Origin: Marchantia polymorpha subsp. ruderalis
Lineage: Eukaryota; Streptophyta; Marchantiopsida; Marchantiales; Marchantiaceae
Reading direction: 5' to 3'
DNA: 64,000 nucleotides
Assembly: GCA_037833965.1 (NCBI GenBank)
Contig: AP031351.1
Location: 30,082,501-30,146,500 of the forward strand
Shown here piece after piece: positions 37,290 through 50,537 of this stretch (its first letter is position 1; each line of letters begins with the position of its first letter). The notes beneath the pieces were generated by a model. The model saw nothing but the letters and a program-made list of their open reading frames with translations. It searched no databases and had not been told where the DNA came from. The position numbers and the translations under genes were made by a program.

Positions 37290-38434
37290 CGCTGTCATTT
37301 CTCTTTTCTTAGTTCGTGTGCATGATAAATTTGGCCTTTGCTATTTGTAATCATCTTCTGCTTCAGAATATTTGTACGGACTCGACGACACATGCTCAAG
37401 ACACATGTGATACACATCGCAAGGACCCACCAAGTTTGGCTGGCAAAACCTGGCACGTAGCTTCACATGCTATAGCCATACCTCTACGTCTTCTTTTGGT
37501 CGGAATGCCATATGCTTTCACCTCCTCAGGCACTAGGATAAGTCTAGGTATATAGGTGACGATTGAGCTACGCTTTTGACTTCAGCTACAGGTGACATGG
37601 ATCGCATCAAAGCAAAGGTGTGGCATTCTTAATAGTGGACCCCGTTTATATACACCGTGGACACTAATTTACAGACCACTTGCTTCCGGTAAATGGGTGA
37701 CGTAATAACATCCATGAACTTTGTCATGGCAGCGGAACTTACTGAGCAATCCTATTTCTGCCGGCCAGCAGCAATTTACTTCTCAGATGCAGGTGGTCCA
37801 AGACTTCTTACAAGGATCAGGCGGTTGATCGAAACATGCTGGGGGTTCGTCCACGGCAATAAGCTCATTCCCACAAAAGCAAAATACAATTACAGAGGCA
37901 TGCCCATATTGACACGGTCATGGGCATGGGAATGGGGGACAGTGAGTACACTAGAGACGAGTATTGCTTACAGAACAGAGTGTAACCCGGATTTAAAATA
38001 AAATCAAAAAGTCCGCGTGTGTCCGCCTTTCGAGAGATACATTGAAGAGAACTTCAATAGAGTTCTTCACAAATCCAAGTAATGATTATATACACCATAC
38101 AATGGAAGACTTGACCTCCCCTCACCGGCAGTATTCTAGCAGGAAGCCTAGCCATCGAGTTTTCTGGACCAAATTGTAGCTGGTTGGCTGGTATCGTCAC
38201 CTCAAAGGCCACCCAGTTCAAACAACCCCGCTGCTATCTGATTTCCTCTCCTAATTCCTAATCTACTTTCTGTGCCGACTCTCCTATAGAACAAATGGGG
38301 CTGCAAGACAGAAGGCTAAACCCTGTAGTCCATGTGATACTGATGGCGCAGGCTACACGGGTAGTCAAGTCAGTCCATCTTTGAGACTGAACATATTGGT
38401 TCTTCTGCATCCAGGCTACCAAAATTTGAGGTTC
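37290..38434. other. Intergenic DNA downstream of GAUT1
   Basis: Balanced composition. It should contain the GAUT1 3' UTR at its right end. A 102-codon plus ORF (37693-38001) is antisense to this and shows no domain. GCCCAT/ATGGGC near 37,905-37,928 is a small inverted repeat. Confidence 0.45.
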
Positions 38435-41400
38435 TTATTCGTTGATATTGCACTGCTGCAGAGAGGGATGATCATATTTCACATACTTTGTCCAATAGGG
38501 CTTGTACCGAGACATCCCAATCTCTAACCACGGCTTCATATTTCCGTTGTAATGTACCACGGCAGCAGCTTCCAGTTCACTGTGTAGAACACCAGGGTTG
38601 TAGCCGAGACCCAGAACATGCCATGATTTGTCCAGTGGAAACGTCATGTTGTAAAACGTAATCAGGCCAGGAGGCAATGTCCCGAGCTTCCAGAGTGTTC
38701 TGTCCTCGTTCTGCCATATAAAGCCCAACAAGAGAGTTAAACGCACGACATGCAAGCTCCGATTCGAAACCAAATTACATCTTTTCACGCATGGCGAGCT
38801 TTTGAGTTTAGCACACTTATCACAACTAGAGTTTTCAGCAGAACTTAAAGAAATCAGGTCGTACCATTCTTTGCCACTTATGGTAGATGCCGGTTATATC
38901 ACGTTTCTTCCATTCGACGAGATCAAACATGTTCATGCCATATGCCCACCCACAAGCCATTGGATCGAAATTGCTGGCAATATCTGGATGTGAAAAATTC
39001 AAGTACTTGTCGAAGCGATGAAAGCTCTGCCCACAAGTCTCTACAGCACCATTCACATTTCCGTGCAGATCGACATCCCATAAAGCGCTGAGGTCCTTTT
39101 GTACAACGACATCATCATCCAAGAAGAGCACCTTATTGAGCTTCGGAAACACCTCGGGAAGGTAGAAACGCAGATGATTTAGCATGGACAAGTACTTGGG
39201 ATTTCGGTACTTCAAGTTGGAAGAAACGGTGGCCAGGCTTGCACCGTTGTCTGCTTTGAAGTAGTAATCCTTCATAGACGCTGAGCTAAGTTGGTGAAGA
39301 ACTGGACAGTATGATGCATTCAGCCACTTGTAATCATCGACGTTCTCCACTTGAATAGTGGCAAGACCTGGAGAATTTTCCAAAAACCACATTTTCATAG
39401 CTCCGAAGTTCATCCTGTCGGTAACCACGTGAAAGACATGCTTCTCTGGTTCCTGTTGTACAAATCATAATTCAAAACCACATGAGATATTCTCCACCGT
39501 GGACATTCTACAGTAATGATTAGGTTCCCCGCACATCCACAAGACGGTTCTCTCATCCAGCCACAAGTTGTTTCAAGTGTAAAAATAATCATTTGCGATT
39601 TGTTTCTTACATACAAGAAAGTAAAAAAGCAAGATGCTGGTAACAGGAAGACCTCTTCATCTACTCTGCTCGTGGAGAATACTCAGACGCGGAGGTCATA
39701 GCCCCTTACAGCTGGACACAGATGCTTACTCTTGACACACACATAAGGGCTCATTTCACAAGAAATTACCTTGGCGTGAATGATCGTAGAATTCACAACA
39801 ACCGCCGCTGCGAGAATGTTGTCCGAGAAGATTGCATAGTGATAAAGGGTTGGATCCTCGAGCTTCGGAGATTCTGGTAATTCACGCTCGGCAAGAGGCA
39901 GAAGATGGTACTGGAGCGTCAACGACATCGACAAACAATGAAGACCCTTGGGAATGGTTTTCGCTGCCAGCTGACTCAGGAAAGTACTTTGCTTCTTGAG
40001 CGTGCGAGCATGTTCTTCTGAGGTCTGCAACATCGCCCGCAACTTCTTCACCATCATTGCACAATCTCGATGCTGATCTCGGGCTTTCGTCAGGAGGCGC
40101 GCCATCAGCTTGATTTTATCCTTTATGCTGCATACAAATGATCGGCTTGATTTAGAATATTGAAAATTAGGTAGCACATGTGTTCAAAACAACATAGATG
40201 CCAGATCTTCGTAACGAAGACAACCGAGTAAGAGGTCCCGATTTTCACATATACAAGCAAGTAATTAATTCGACACTTACCCTGGTGGTAACTCGGAATC
40301 GACATTCGCCTCTCCCAGCAGTTTAATGTTTTCTTTAATTTTCGCTTTCAACTCTCGAAGGAGACGTCCGTTATTGGTGGACTCCGCGATTGCAGCGTAA
40401 GCACGCGCCATGATTAGTTGGTCTCTCATAATGCGAACCATGGCGTCAGGATTTTCAGCATCTTCTCGTTTCCATATGCTGAATTTACCATCTACTCCGA
40501 CTTCAACTTCCTTGTTGCGTTCCATGGCTTCATTCTCCGCCTTCTTGTCTTCATCTTCATCCTGCCGGATGAGCTCTGTCAGCCTTTTCTCATGCCTACG
40601 ATGCCTGAATTGCTGCAGAGGAACATAATATATGCATTTAATGTGGAGTAAATATACACGAAGCGTGCAACAACTTTTGGGAAAGACAAAAAATTTTAAC
40701 AAAACAATAAAAGAGGAATATCGAGTTTCTCACAAACGACAAAAAAACACCAAAAGCGAAAATATAAGCCACATAAACATCACTTAAACATGAAACGACA
40801 TCTAAAGAAACGACACTACTGACAGGGACAAAGTACAGAGGCCATACCTTCCTCGTTTCTTTCGCAGAGTCATCTTCGGTTGAATGCAGGTCCACTGCGC
40901 GTCCTCCAACTGATGAGCCCAATATCACGGGGCAAGAGGCATCTCAGAAAAGAATGCACGAAATTACAGAAGAGCACGCCAAGAAGTTCGTGTTTGGCAA
41001 CAATAAATCTAGTGTGTGAGAAAAATAGATAGTGTTTCAACAATCACTCCATTACTGACGACATGAAACGATGTTTTGGAGGATGTAAAGGCACCTTCTG
41101 CCTCCACCTCGGCCAGTGAGACCTTGATATCATCCGCTCCTTGCTCCTGATTGGCAACTTCCCCCTGATCCTGAATAACCGACCTAACCTGCCCCTCTCC
41201 TTGATCCTGTGAGATGGCAGAATGATGTGAGTTATTCATGTGTAGACAAAGGTGAGAAACTAAGCGGGGGACTAGCCAACCCAGGACAGATGTGACGGTA
41301 AGAGTAATCTTCCGTTCTTTCCGAACCCAAGAGATCCACCGAGTGAATGTCGTCCAAAACGAGTGATGACCTTTCTACTAAAGATCTCGCAAAAAAGAAC

Positions 41401-43479
41401 GAGGCACTGAACTACTCTTACCTCTGCCGTCTCTTCTTGAATCAAAGATGAAGCGAGATCTTTGCGGCCCACTAAGTTCATGTTCAAGGCTCCAGTTTCC
41501 TCCGTATGAGAGTAGATGACCTTCAAAACCTGCGATGAACAAAGTTCAAACAAAAAAATTTAGTTCAGATTTGGTTGCGTCAAAGCGTCTCCAAAGCCAC
41601 TCGAAAGCTATTCGAAAACTAAGACAAACAAAGTGGAGCCTTATGCATAAGGAATTCTAGAATTATACTCCCAGAAAGAAAGAAGACTTTGGGGAACAAA
41701 TGCTGTAGCTACCTAAGTAAGGGAGAGGAGTGTAGAGGTGATGTAACAGACACATCAACTCAAAATCTGGAAAGAACTTCACCGACACTGATATTATGTT
41801 TGAAGTCGGAAGAACTAGCAACCAACTGATCTTGACACTGATATTATGTTTGAAGTCGGAAGAACTAGCAACCAACTGATCTTGCGAGGGATTAAGGATC
41901 TTCAGTCATCAAGATTACAGGTTGATGATCTCGCGAAGATATCAATCGTGGCATTCATAATTTGAATACAGTTCGAGTCAGTGGACTTCAGGGTATGACA
42001 TGAATATTACAGGATACAGCAGGATTTATCTGCGAAACTAATTGGTAAAAACGAAACGTGAAAGACACTTTTCTCGAAAGCGGAGCGACATGAGCCACGA
42101 TGGAATGCCTCCCTTGCACCTCTGATAATCGATCTTATTGCAACCTTCGCAGCCAAATAAAAAGAACATGTAGCCTGATTTGCAATACAACGACATCCTA
42201 CTTACTTCCTTCGGAAATAGAGTTTCGATGTGTTCCAATGCATTTAATCTTCTTAGCTCGCCTCCATGATCCTGCAACACATTTCGATTGAAAAAAAAGA
42301 TCACAACCGATGATTAGGCTGATCAATCTACACTTTGAAAATCCAAAAAAGCAAGTAATTTCGTTTTAGAAAATCCTAAGCGAGACTCCTTCCGAGAATT
42401 TTACAACAGATACATATGAAGTGGGTTATATCGGTTACACTGCTATGAACTGTTCAGCCCAAGATTGCTCGTGAAGAATCTCTACAGGGTTCTAACTAAT
42501 CAAGGAATTGCATTATCTTGCATCCTACAATTGAGACAAGGCGTCGCAGCTATAATCGGTATCTTGAGACAAGCCATAAGGAAACCAAAGCCACTATGTA
42601 TTGAAAACAGTGGTTACTACTCACCGTGGTAAGATCATGTACATCGAAGTCCTTGTGACCTGCAATCATCCATAATACTGTTAAAGGCTGGAGAAGACAT
42701 CATCTTTCTCCTAACACCAAAGGCAGTTCAGGAAATTTCTGTCGTCCGCGCAGAATGCATAGGAGAAAAAGACGCAACGCAGCTACACGCTGAAATCCAC
42801 CACAAAGGACAGGCACACACTATACTTGGGCAAGTTAAGATGAAAGTGGCTGGCAATCAACTGCAAGGAGCTTTCAAAGCTTGGGGGACTAGGTTTCAGA
42901 TATGAGAAAACAAATATCTACGGACTACGTAAGAAGAACTAAATTTCCACAAGGTTGGGGAGAAGGTCCATGACTGGTAAATCAACATACACGAGCAAGA
43001 ACAATCTGTAGCCAACAGAATCATTGAAGGGATACAAACAACCACAAATGATGTCGTTTGATCCCCAGCTCTTGACAAATAACGCGGCGAATTGGAATAA
43101 TAAGGACGGCCGTTCCACTATCTCCGTGTTAAGATAAAAACAAAGCAAGAGCTTATTCATCTCCCCAGAAGTCGTCCAAGGTCAGTAGACTCTCAACATC
43201 TCAAGATATATCGGCCCCGAGAAAACAAAATACGCCTACCCCAGCCTTAGACTAAATCGTGTATGTCATTGCAAATTTTGAGCTCTGACATCCTCACAAG
43301 CCAGAGCTGGTGACCGATCACTTACTGCTGACAGTGGAATTGAAATTCGTCGCCCTCCCCGCCAAAAAGATGAGGGGAGCAATCACAGTTACGACGAGCA
43401 AAATGAAAACTTGAGAACGGCATCGCATACTCCTGGTCCGCTGGGCAAAACCAGTCACTGTGGCTCTTCTTGATGGCAT
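38435..43479 (-). CDS. GAUT1: GAUT1-type polygalacturonate 4-alpha-galacturonosyltransferase (GT8), complete, ten exons
   Basis: Transfers galacturonic acid from UDP-GalA to homogalacturonan in the Golgi; GAUT1 of Arabidopsis works with GAUT7 (family knowledge). Exons read on the minus strand: 43479-43326, 42659-42625, 42271-42206, 41529-41422, 41206-41095, 40942-40848, 40612-40281, 40127-39770, 39452-38865, 38710-38435. All junctions are GT-AG, phases agree, and the sum is 2124 nt, giving 707 residues (Arabidopsis GAUT1 is 673). The start lies in a short basic segment followed by one membrane anchor (residues about 23-41), a type II topology. A variable stem (about 45-220) precedes a conserved region with KLRAMLQTSEEHARTLKKQS and AAKTIPKGLHCLSM, then the GT8 domain: HVVTDRMNFGAM, the metal-binding LDDD at about 531-534, VNGAVETCGQSFHRFDKYLN, CGWAYGMNMFDL, KLGTLPPGLITFY and HYNGNMKPW (His about 669). 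Nothing is truncated. Closer to GAUT1 than GAUT4, judged by the GIYHKWQ and SKYRPYWTKY-like motifs. Confidence 0.95.
41784..41883. repeat. Perfect 2 x 50-bp tandem duplication in GAUT1 intron 3
   Basis: The 50-bp unit starting GACACTGATATTATG at 41784 is repeated without change from 41834, and the base after the second copy again matches. Perfect identity implies a recent duplication. It is purely intronic and does not touch the splice sites. Confidence 0.97.
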
Positions 43480-44370
43480 GATGTGCTACGAAATAGGCAG
43501 CTGCAAGAGATCGTGATCACCGAAAAGTTGCAGTAGAAGGAGTGTGAGTTCGATTCCCAGTAAATACTAGACCATCTAATGATCAAATCCTTCGTAGAAA
43601 CACAGGCTGCCGCGACACAATGCTAGTCCAAATCCTTGATTGCACGAAGACCAAACATCCAGCCTTGCTCTCTGCCGTACAGTACTGGCTACCCACGGTA
43701 CCATCGATCTCCCTAGGGCGTCGAGAAGTCGGCCAATTCATTATGTTCTCTGTTCTCGCAACTTCCAACTCTCTGTCTCCATACAAAATGTCCACGAACT
43801 CTGCCCTCACTTTTAAGTCCCCGCCACGAAGGAAACAAACTGAGAGCAACTGACACACTCACAGCACAAAAAACTCGTCGTTTAACGATCCCCTCGATTA
43901 CTCAATGCGATCACGATACAATCCCATCAACAGCACATTGAGATCCCTGATCGCTATCCGCCCGAAATACTCTCTCCCGGGAGCAACACCCCTCAAAAGT
44001 TCGTCCCACAGCGCATTCCACTCTCACAGTCCCAAACTAAACTCACTCGCCCCGATACACTCCAGACTCGTCGCCGCCTCCATACTATTCCGCCCCCTAC
44101 TCCATGCTCACGCATAATGCATCGCCCACCTCTCCACCCGGCACGCAACACCGCTCCAAAACACTAGAAAATTGGATTCCAAATCTCCTCGCGCATCTCC
44201 GGCTCCGTTCGAGGAACCAAAGCTGCTCGCTCCCGTCAGAGAGACTGGCCGATCGAAAGAAAGGGCGTATATGAAGGAAGGGCAGCACACCACCGGCGAG
44301 GGGACACACACAAACGACTGTCACTTCGCCCACGAAGCCAGTGGCCCCCCAACCACACCGCAGCCCCGCG

Positions 44371-44450
44371 TCTCCCCCTTCCTCCTCTTTCTCCTCTCCC
44401 TCCTCCTTCCCTTTCCTGCTCTTCCTCCTTTCCTTTCCTTTCCTGCTCCT
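44371..44450. repeat. Polypyrimidine tract upstream of GAUT1
   Basis: About 80 nt almost entirely C and T, including TTTCC repeats, 0.9 kb upstream of the GAUT1 start codon. On the gene's strand it is GA-rich, like GAGA-type promoter elements of plants. Any regulatory role is inference. Confidence 0.6.
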
Positions 44451-46350
44451 GTGAAGAAGATCTACAGCACTCCCTTAACTCTACCACTATCGAATAGTAT
44501 CGAGATCCCGTGTCGCCACCTCGCCATAGCTGTTCTCGTCTGCAGCTGCTGCTGCTGCCCTTCTTCCTCTGCTAGCTCTGAACTAATGAGCCTTCCTGCG
44601 CCTGCGCTTCGCCTAAATGATGCCGTAATGCCCATCAGCAGCGGACTTTTCTTCTGTCCAGTCTCAACGTGCCTGTCTTTGGCGGGGCACGTCCGCGCTC
44701 CTTTAACCTCGGGTTAGAACTCGCGTCAGCGCCCGGATAGCCCGCTGCTGCACTTCGCGGACCTGGGCGTGGAAGCCTCTCCGCTCGCTACGAGAACTCC
44801 TCCACACGGATCATAATCTCTCTCCTCCGGTTTCTTCTCCTGCGATTCGCGATTTCTCCGCGACACCGACGCTTGTCTTTTCCCGCATTCTAAACCGCTA
44901 AAGTTCCTTGATGGCACCGCTGGTAACTTAGAGGCCTCCATTGAGCGGAGAGAGCGACGCAGCGGACAAGGGCATGTCAAGAACTCGAGCCGCTTTGTCG
45001 TATTTGGTCTTAAAGGTGCGCAGCTAAACTTTCTCCCCTTGTGGCAGTGGGTGTAAAGTCCCGCTGCCTCGAAGGAAGGGCGAAAGCATTAGCCTTCGAA
45101 ATCGAATAACCCTACGACGCTACGAGCGCCCTCACTCATTGCCAACCGATGCAACTGTGGCAATTGGATTTTATTCTTGCTCCCAGGAATATGAAAGCGC
45201 CTTCCAGCGACGACGTTGCGGCCCCTAGGTAGGCGGTTGCACACCTTTCTACCCAAACATTTTCTTTAAAATGTATACAACGTGGGGGGAGCTTATCACA
45301 CGAAAAATAAAGTACCCCATGGAATATTCCGTAGCGTAAGTAATAAAACTAATAATTTATCACTCCTTAGCGTAGCGAAAATTGAAGTCAATGGGCGTCG
45401 TTGTTTTTGTCCACTGCGTCAACTCTTTCTTGGGAATGTCTGATGAAGCGAATTCTTGTCATCATGAATATATGTTAGGATAAAACTGCTATCGGGATTA
45501 TATAGATCAGAAAGGGTTTCTTTTTTCGGGATTCCAAGGTATCCTTGCTGGGTCTTCACTCCAGTGGTTGTAGTGGGGCGAATTATAGAAGTGCAAGCTG
45601 TTCTCTACAACCAAGCGAGGGCAGGTGTCTCCGACTATCCGCAGCGCTTTTGCTTGCGGTGGTCTTTATTGGATAACGCCTTCTCTCTCCGGGATTAAGC
45701 GAAGCCAGCCCTTGCGGGGGCCATTCGTGATTTCTGAAGGACATTGCGAGGGAGGCTGTTTTCGCGAGCTCGTGGGTGCAGCTTTTTCCCTCGGCAGGGC
45801 CAGTCCGGTCCTATCCCCGAGAAGCGCGGGCGGGCACACCCGAGACTGAGTGTGCGCGAGGTGGATGTTCTTGTAGTGGAGGTAAACTGTACCGTTTGAG
45901 GGCAGCGGCCGTCGAGTGAGAAGTTCTCACCTACTTCAACTTTGAACAGTCTCAGCACGCTCCGGGATCGACGGTGGAGAGCCTCTTCTCACACGTACGC
46001 TACCCGTCGACCGATGGATCCCAGTCACTCTCCTTTGCTTCTGACGGAACCAACGTAAGATTCTAACCTGGCCCTCACCCGCGCCAGCCTTTACCACCGA
46101 GCCGGGTTAAAACTTGGCCCCACGCAGTCGCTCCGTGGAACTCCAATCGAGCACTTACCTACCGCGTTGACAGCACGCCGAGCGTGACGAGTACTCCCTT
46201 GCGCCCGTAGGACGTGAGCAGTTTCCAACATGCGAATATCGTCCAGCAACCGCGTACGTGGGTAAGTAGTCCCACGCCTGCGTGGTTGGGGCAGCTTTGC
46301 CGCTGCCTCCCGCGACGAACCGGGCCATCTCCGAGCGCGCAGCCCGCCTT

Positions 46351-46495
46351 CCTCCTTCCGCCAATAACTCGAATTTATAAATCGAAAATCCGGCGCTTAA
46401 GCCGATTATTTAAATTATCCGCCCGCCTTCCGCCAATAACTCGTAATTATAAATTGAAATCCGGCGCTTAAGACGTTAATTTAAATAATTCGTCC
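46351..46495. repeat. Diverged 72-bp tandem repeat, two copies
   Basis: CCGCCAATAACTCG at 46358 recurs at 46430. The following words (ATAAAT, AATCCGGCGCTTAAG, TTAAAT) recur in the same order with small changes. The units contain AT-rich cores bounded by CG-rich edges and a near-palindromic CGGCGCTTAAGCCG. Confidence 0.85.
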
Positions 46496-48783
46496 GCAAT
46501 TTGGCCCCTTCTGCCGCGCCAAATCTTCCGGTACTGTTCATGCCGCGCCTCACGATCTAAAGCACCGTTCACCGCCGTTTTGGAGAACGTTGTGCAAGTA
46601 CAGGAGGAATGTTCTCCAACTTTCTGCTGACTAAGCACGGGCGAAAGTCGCTTATGCCACCAGCCGTAAATCGTAAGCTCCGTCGAGAGGTTCCGGCATT
46701 GTTCTTGTCTTCGAGGAGTGCCGGAGTATGACATCTGGGAATAAATGTGGAACTGGAATGCGCGCCGGGAACGGGGAAATCTGGAGATGCTCACCGCAAC
46801 CGCCGGCATGACGAGGAGTATCCCGGCGGGGAGGAGTAATACCCGAACACCGAGGGAGGGACTATTTTATGTGCTAACAAAGGGCCTTATAATGACGAGC
46901 AGCGTGGGGACTCGAAAACCGCAGCGCGAGTATTACAGCCAGCTTGGGGTCGGAAGGTCGCCGGCATGTGCTGCCGACAAAAACCTCCGACAGCAGTCAG
47001 CAAAGCATGTCAGGTAGGCCCCGTGTACTCGACTTCTTTCCCGGTGGTGCAAAGGACTGACGCCCGATCCGGTCTACCTCGCCCTACGACGGACTTTCTC
47101 CGTTCCTCTAACGAGCGTCGCTGTGAGTAGATCCGGGGAGGGAGGCCCACGGCCCACACATGCTGCTCACTACAGATTCCACCTGCGCGCGGACTTTCAA
47201 CCCGGGCCCTTGGGATGCAACATAATAAAGTTAAGAGACCACCTCCTCCGACGTTCCTATCGGCAATCGTTGAATGACATGCAGCTGGCAAGCGAATCTC
47301 ATCATTCCTTATCTGTCGAATGCATGTAACGGTTTTCAGACCGTGATCTTTCTCTTCACCCTTGCTCTTCCATTTTCGCCCTAGCCCTTCAATTCCATGC
47401 CCAATTGCCAAGTTTGCAACTGGCTCGCAACTGCAGGAGAGCTGGACTTGTAAAAGAAGTATCGCCATACCAACAGGTAAACAAATAAATCTCTTGCAAC
47501 ATTTCGACATTTGGTAAGAAAGGATCCAGATGAGAGCCATTTATCATGAGGTGAAATATTATTTTCAGCTTTAGGAGGCAAGTTGCACCACAACAACGCA
47601 CAAAGAATGGATCTTTAACAATCTCGGTGCATGGACGTTAGATATCAGTACTAATTAATTTGTGCTTCATTGGGTTGAAAGTATGCAGTTGAAAAGCTTG
47701 TAACACCATCATCTTGATTGGGAGTTTCTTGGGAAGTTGTCTCTGCACGAGGACACTGTATCATGGTCTTCACTGGATTGTAGGAGTCTTCTGAAACAAG
47801 TGGCCATAGAGATACTTAGACAGCTCATCAAAAAAAGAAAGGAATAAAACAAAACAAAGATATGACTCTAGCATAAAGAATGACAAGTAATTTCTTTTCT
47901 AACAGGCGATCCAAAGTTGACTGGAAATGTTACCAATCATGGCAGTGATGGCATGAATAACTAGCACCATGTCCTTACACTTTTGCCTTCTTCTCCTTTT
48001 ATACTGAAGTGGGCATGTCGATCCTGCGCAGAATGAGCTGGATAAAAGCGGTCGCTACCTTCCCAGAACTGAGAGATATCACACTTGTACTCTTTGGTAT
48101 TGGCATGTTTATTTTCTTATGCAGCTAAGAAAAAGAATTTGCGCTGCATCTACATCGTGCTGAAGCTCTTCCTTCTTGAAAAATCGTTGAAGGGGAATCG
48201 CTAGGAATAAAAGGGATGAAAAATATTTTTTCATATTTAGTATTTAGAATACATTGCTGATTTCACACAGAAATTTTGTGTTTGTCTTCAGCTATAATCT
48301 CAATGTTGTTTCAAACCCTCGAGTAAACCTGCTATGTTTAAAACCTATTACTAAACTTCTGTATTTCAGCTATGACCCGTGTATTGTTTCTTCTTCTTCT
48401 TGGGGATTGCTTTTCTTTCATTCCAAAATGTGGAACAAATCCCTTGAATAATACAGATCCAACTGTTGTCACCGTGAATTTCTTCTTTTTCTTGGGGAGA
48501 TTACATATAATTCGTGCAAATATAAAATCTTTTAGATGAATAATATAGATCCAGTTGCTCGGCTTCAATTGTCACCCAAAACTTCCAGCGCAAACATCCA
48601 CAGCTCTTACTGTTAACTACGGGAACTTTTTGCAGATGCATGGAAGGCAAGACTAAAAGTAGACCGAGTTCATCGGGCCTTGCCATTCAGATAACTCCAC
48701 CGTGGGATAGTATTCATCAGAACGACGACCTCGACTACTGTTTTCAGTTCTCCAGTTTACTGTGTGGGGCGAGGTTGTATTAA

Positions 48784-48844
48784 GATAATTGCACTATCAT
48801 ATAATTTATTATGTGATAATTTATGATGCAATAGTGCAATCATC
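48784..48844. repeat. 14-bp imperfect inverted repeat with AT-rich centre
   Basis: GATAATTGCACTAT and ATAGTGCAATCATC pair at 13 of 14 positions around a 33-nt AT-rich loop. Resembles a short foldback element. Confidence 0.8.
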
Positions 48845-48984
48845 TCAAAACTACTTCTCCTCATTCAGCAATCACACAAATTCATAGATACGACAAATTG
48901 TGGTCTTCAATTTGTACTCCATGACCTTCATACAGCGTTGTTGTCGCAATTCCGTGCTTCAAACGACTTTCGAGTTTGAGTCTG

Positions 48985-49022
48985 TTTCTGGCCAGCCCCC
49001 AAGAATGGGTGCTGGCCAGAAA
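48985..49022. repeat. Perfect 12-bp inverted repeat, 14-nt loop
   Basis: TTTCTGGCCAGC (48985-48996) and GCTGGCCAGAAA (49011-49022); inner CCC/GGG can extend the stem. Only 140 bp from the 48784-48844 foldback. Confidence 0.95.
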
Positions 49023-50537
49023 GAGACCTGGAGGGCCATTGTGGTGCTGTGAGCGGGACAACCACGGGCCTCGCCTGCGGTTAGGAGAAACAAAAAATTG
49101 TCTTTTGACCTCGTTTGATTGGAAGCCAGCTTCTGTGACGGAGGAAGGTTTATCTGGGTGAGGTTCTTATGGCCGGAGGGAGATGGAGATCGAAGTCAAG
49201 GCCGCCAACTCAGGTTATGAATCAACTCAAACACGCGGCAGTACATGATCGAAGAATGGCTGGAATTTGGGAAGTTTCTAAATTTGTCTAGTCAAATCCT
49301 CGACAAGACATCAAATTTGGTAAAACCTCTCTCTGGATGTACAAAAAATCTTGACTTTCTTTCTAATCTGTCTTTAATGCCTCATAGCCAGGGATGATCT
49401 TGACACCTCATTTGGACGAAAGTGCAGACTAAAGGATCAAGTGGTCCCATTTGCTTCTGAGCTATCCCCTTCTCGGTTGTAAGGAGCGCTTTCCGTTTAT
49501 ATTATTCCTTCGTAACGCCTTTGAACACGTAGAATCTTTATTAATTGGACACGTTGACGTTCACCAAAAAAAGTAGTTTAAAGGTGTCCAAGACAAGGAT
49601 TAACAGACATCGCTCACGTCTGTGGTCCATGGATCTTCTCCATGAAAGGCTCAACAAATTTATATGGTTACTCCTCAATCGGGAGAACTCATGTAGGTCC
49701 AGTTTGTTGGATTAGAAGTCGAATTGCGGAATCTTTCTTTGAATCTTAAGGGCTTCTTGCAAGACTAAGATTGATTTCAAGTCAACAATCCCTCACGTAA
49801 GTTCTTTCTCCTAAAGCATTGTACAGTCACAGAGTTATGCACAGATTCTACCGGTAAGTTCAAGACTTTCAAGAGGCATATCATGAATCTTTGTAAAAAA
49901 TGTATCAGGATATTTTCTTGGTGTGCCTCTGCGTATTTTATGGTAGAGAAGAAAGTCCGGACAGAAGGGAGGTCAGAAACCAGTGGGGAGCTTATTATCA
50001 TGATCTTGCCATAGCCGATGTCACGTTTTGTCCTTTTGAAAAAGTCTCGATAACAAATTGAGTGTGTCTTTCCTGTAGCGATAAAGATATCAGAATGTCC
50101 CCAAATCCTGTTTCCGCAAGAAGTTCTCTTCCATACGATCGACTTCAGTCGTGCTGTGAATTAACTGTTTGATTCCACAGTTGACGACACAGTCTCCCTT
50201 CCGTCCGGAAACTGATATTGTTTCCTTCATGTCCCCTGTACAGTCTGGCCTATATTATAAAGGCCAAACTTCGTACATATTCTTTGAACATGAGGGGGGT
50301 AACAAATGCAGATACAGCAATTGAAAAGTTTGGAGTCTTCGCTCTCGATATGTACAGTCCAAAATCTTACAAATTATAATAGTAAGCGATTTTTGCTGAT
50401 TTGGTAGCATTAAAAACTCAAATCTTCAGAAATCATCGCCTCGACCTTACTTCACAGTGAACTACAGTATATGCTGTGACATAAGTCAGAGCAGTTCAAT
50501 TATATTGATGTTTTGTTTTTTATTTTAGCAGGAAGTG

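Larger units (their letters stand above)
43480..47500. other. GAUT1 upstream region and GC-rich intergenic DNA
   Basis: Contains the presumed GAUT1 promoter and 5' UTR, the polypyrimidine tract, and CpG-rich DNA at about 44.6-47.2 kb with the 72-bp tandem repeat. Several ORFs of 75-180 codons overlap on both strands; none is recognised. No clear divergent gene is seen. Confidence 0.45.
47500..50530. other. No supported gene; two foldbacks
   Basis: Balanced to AT-leaning DNA with foldbacks near 48.8 and 49.0 kb. On the minus strand near 49.84-49.95 kb an acceptor (AATACGCAG) opens readings in two frames, one giving GTPRKYPDTFFTKIHDMPLE. Too short to call. Confidence 0.4.

Noticed and set aside
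43500..43580. AGTTCGATTCC B-box-like word suggesting a tRNA gene
   Set aside because: No matching A box or cloverleaf arms upstream; it lies in the GAUT1 promoter and is probably chance.
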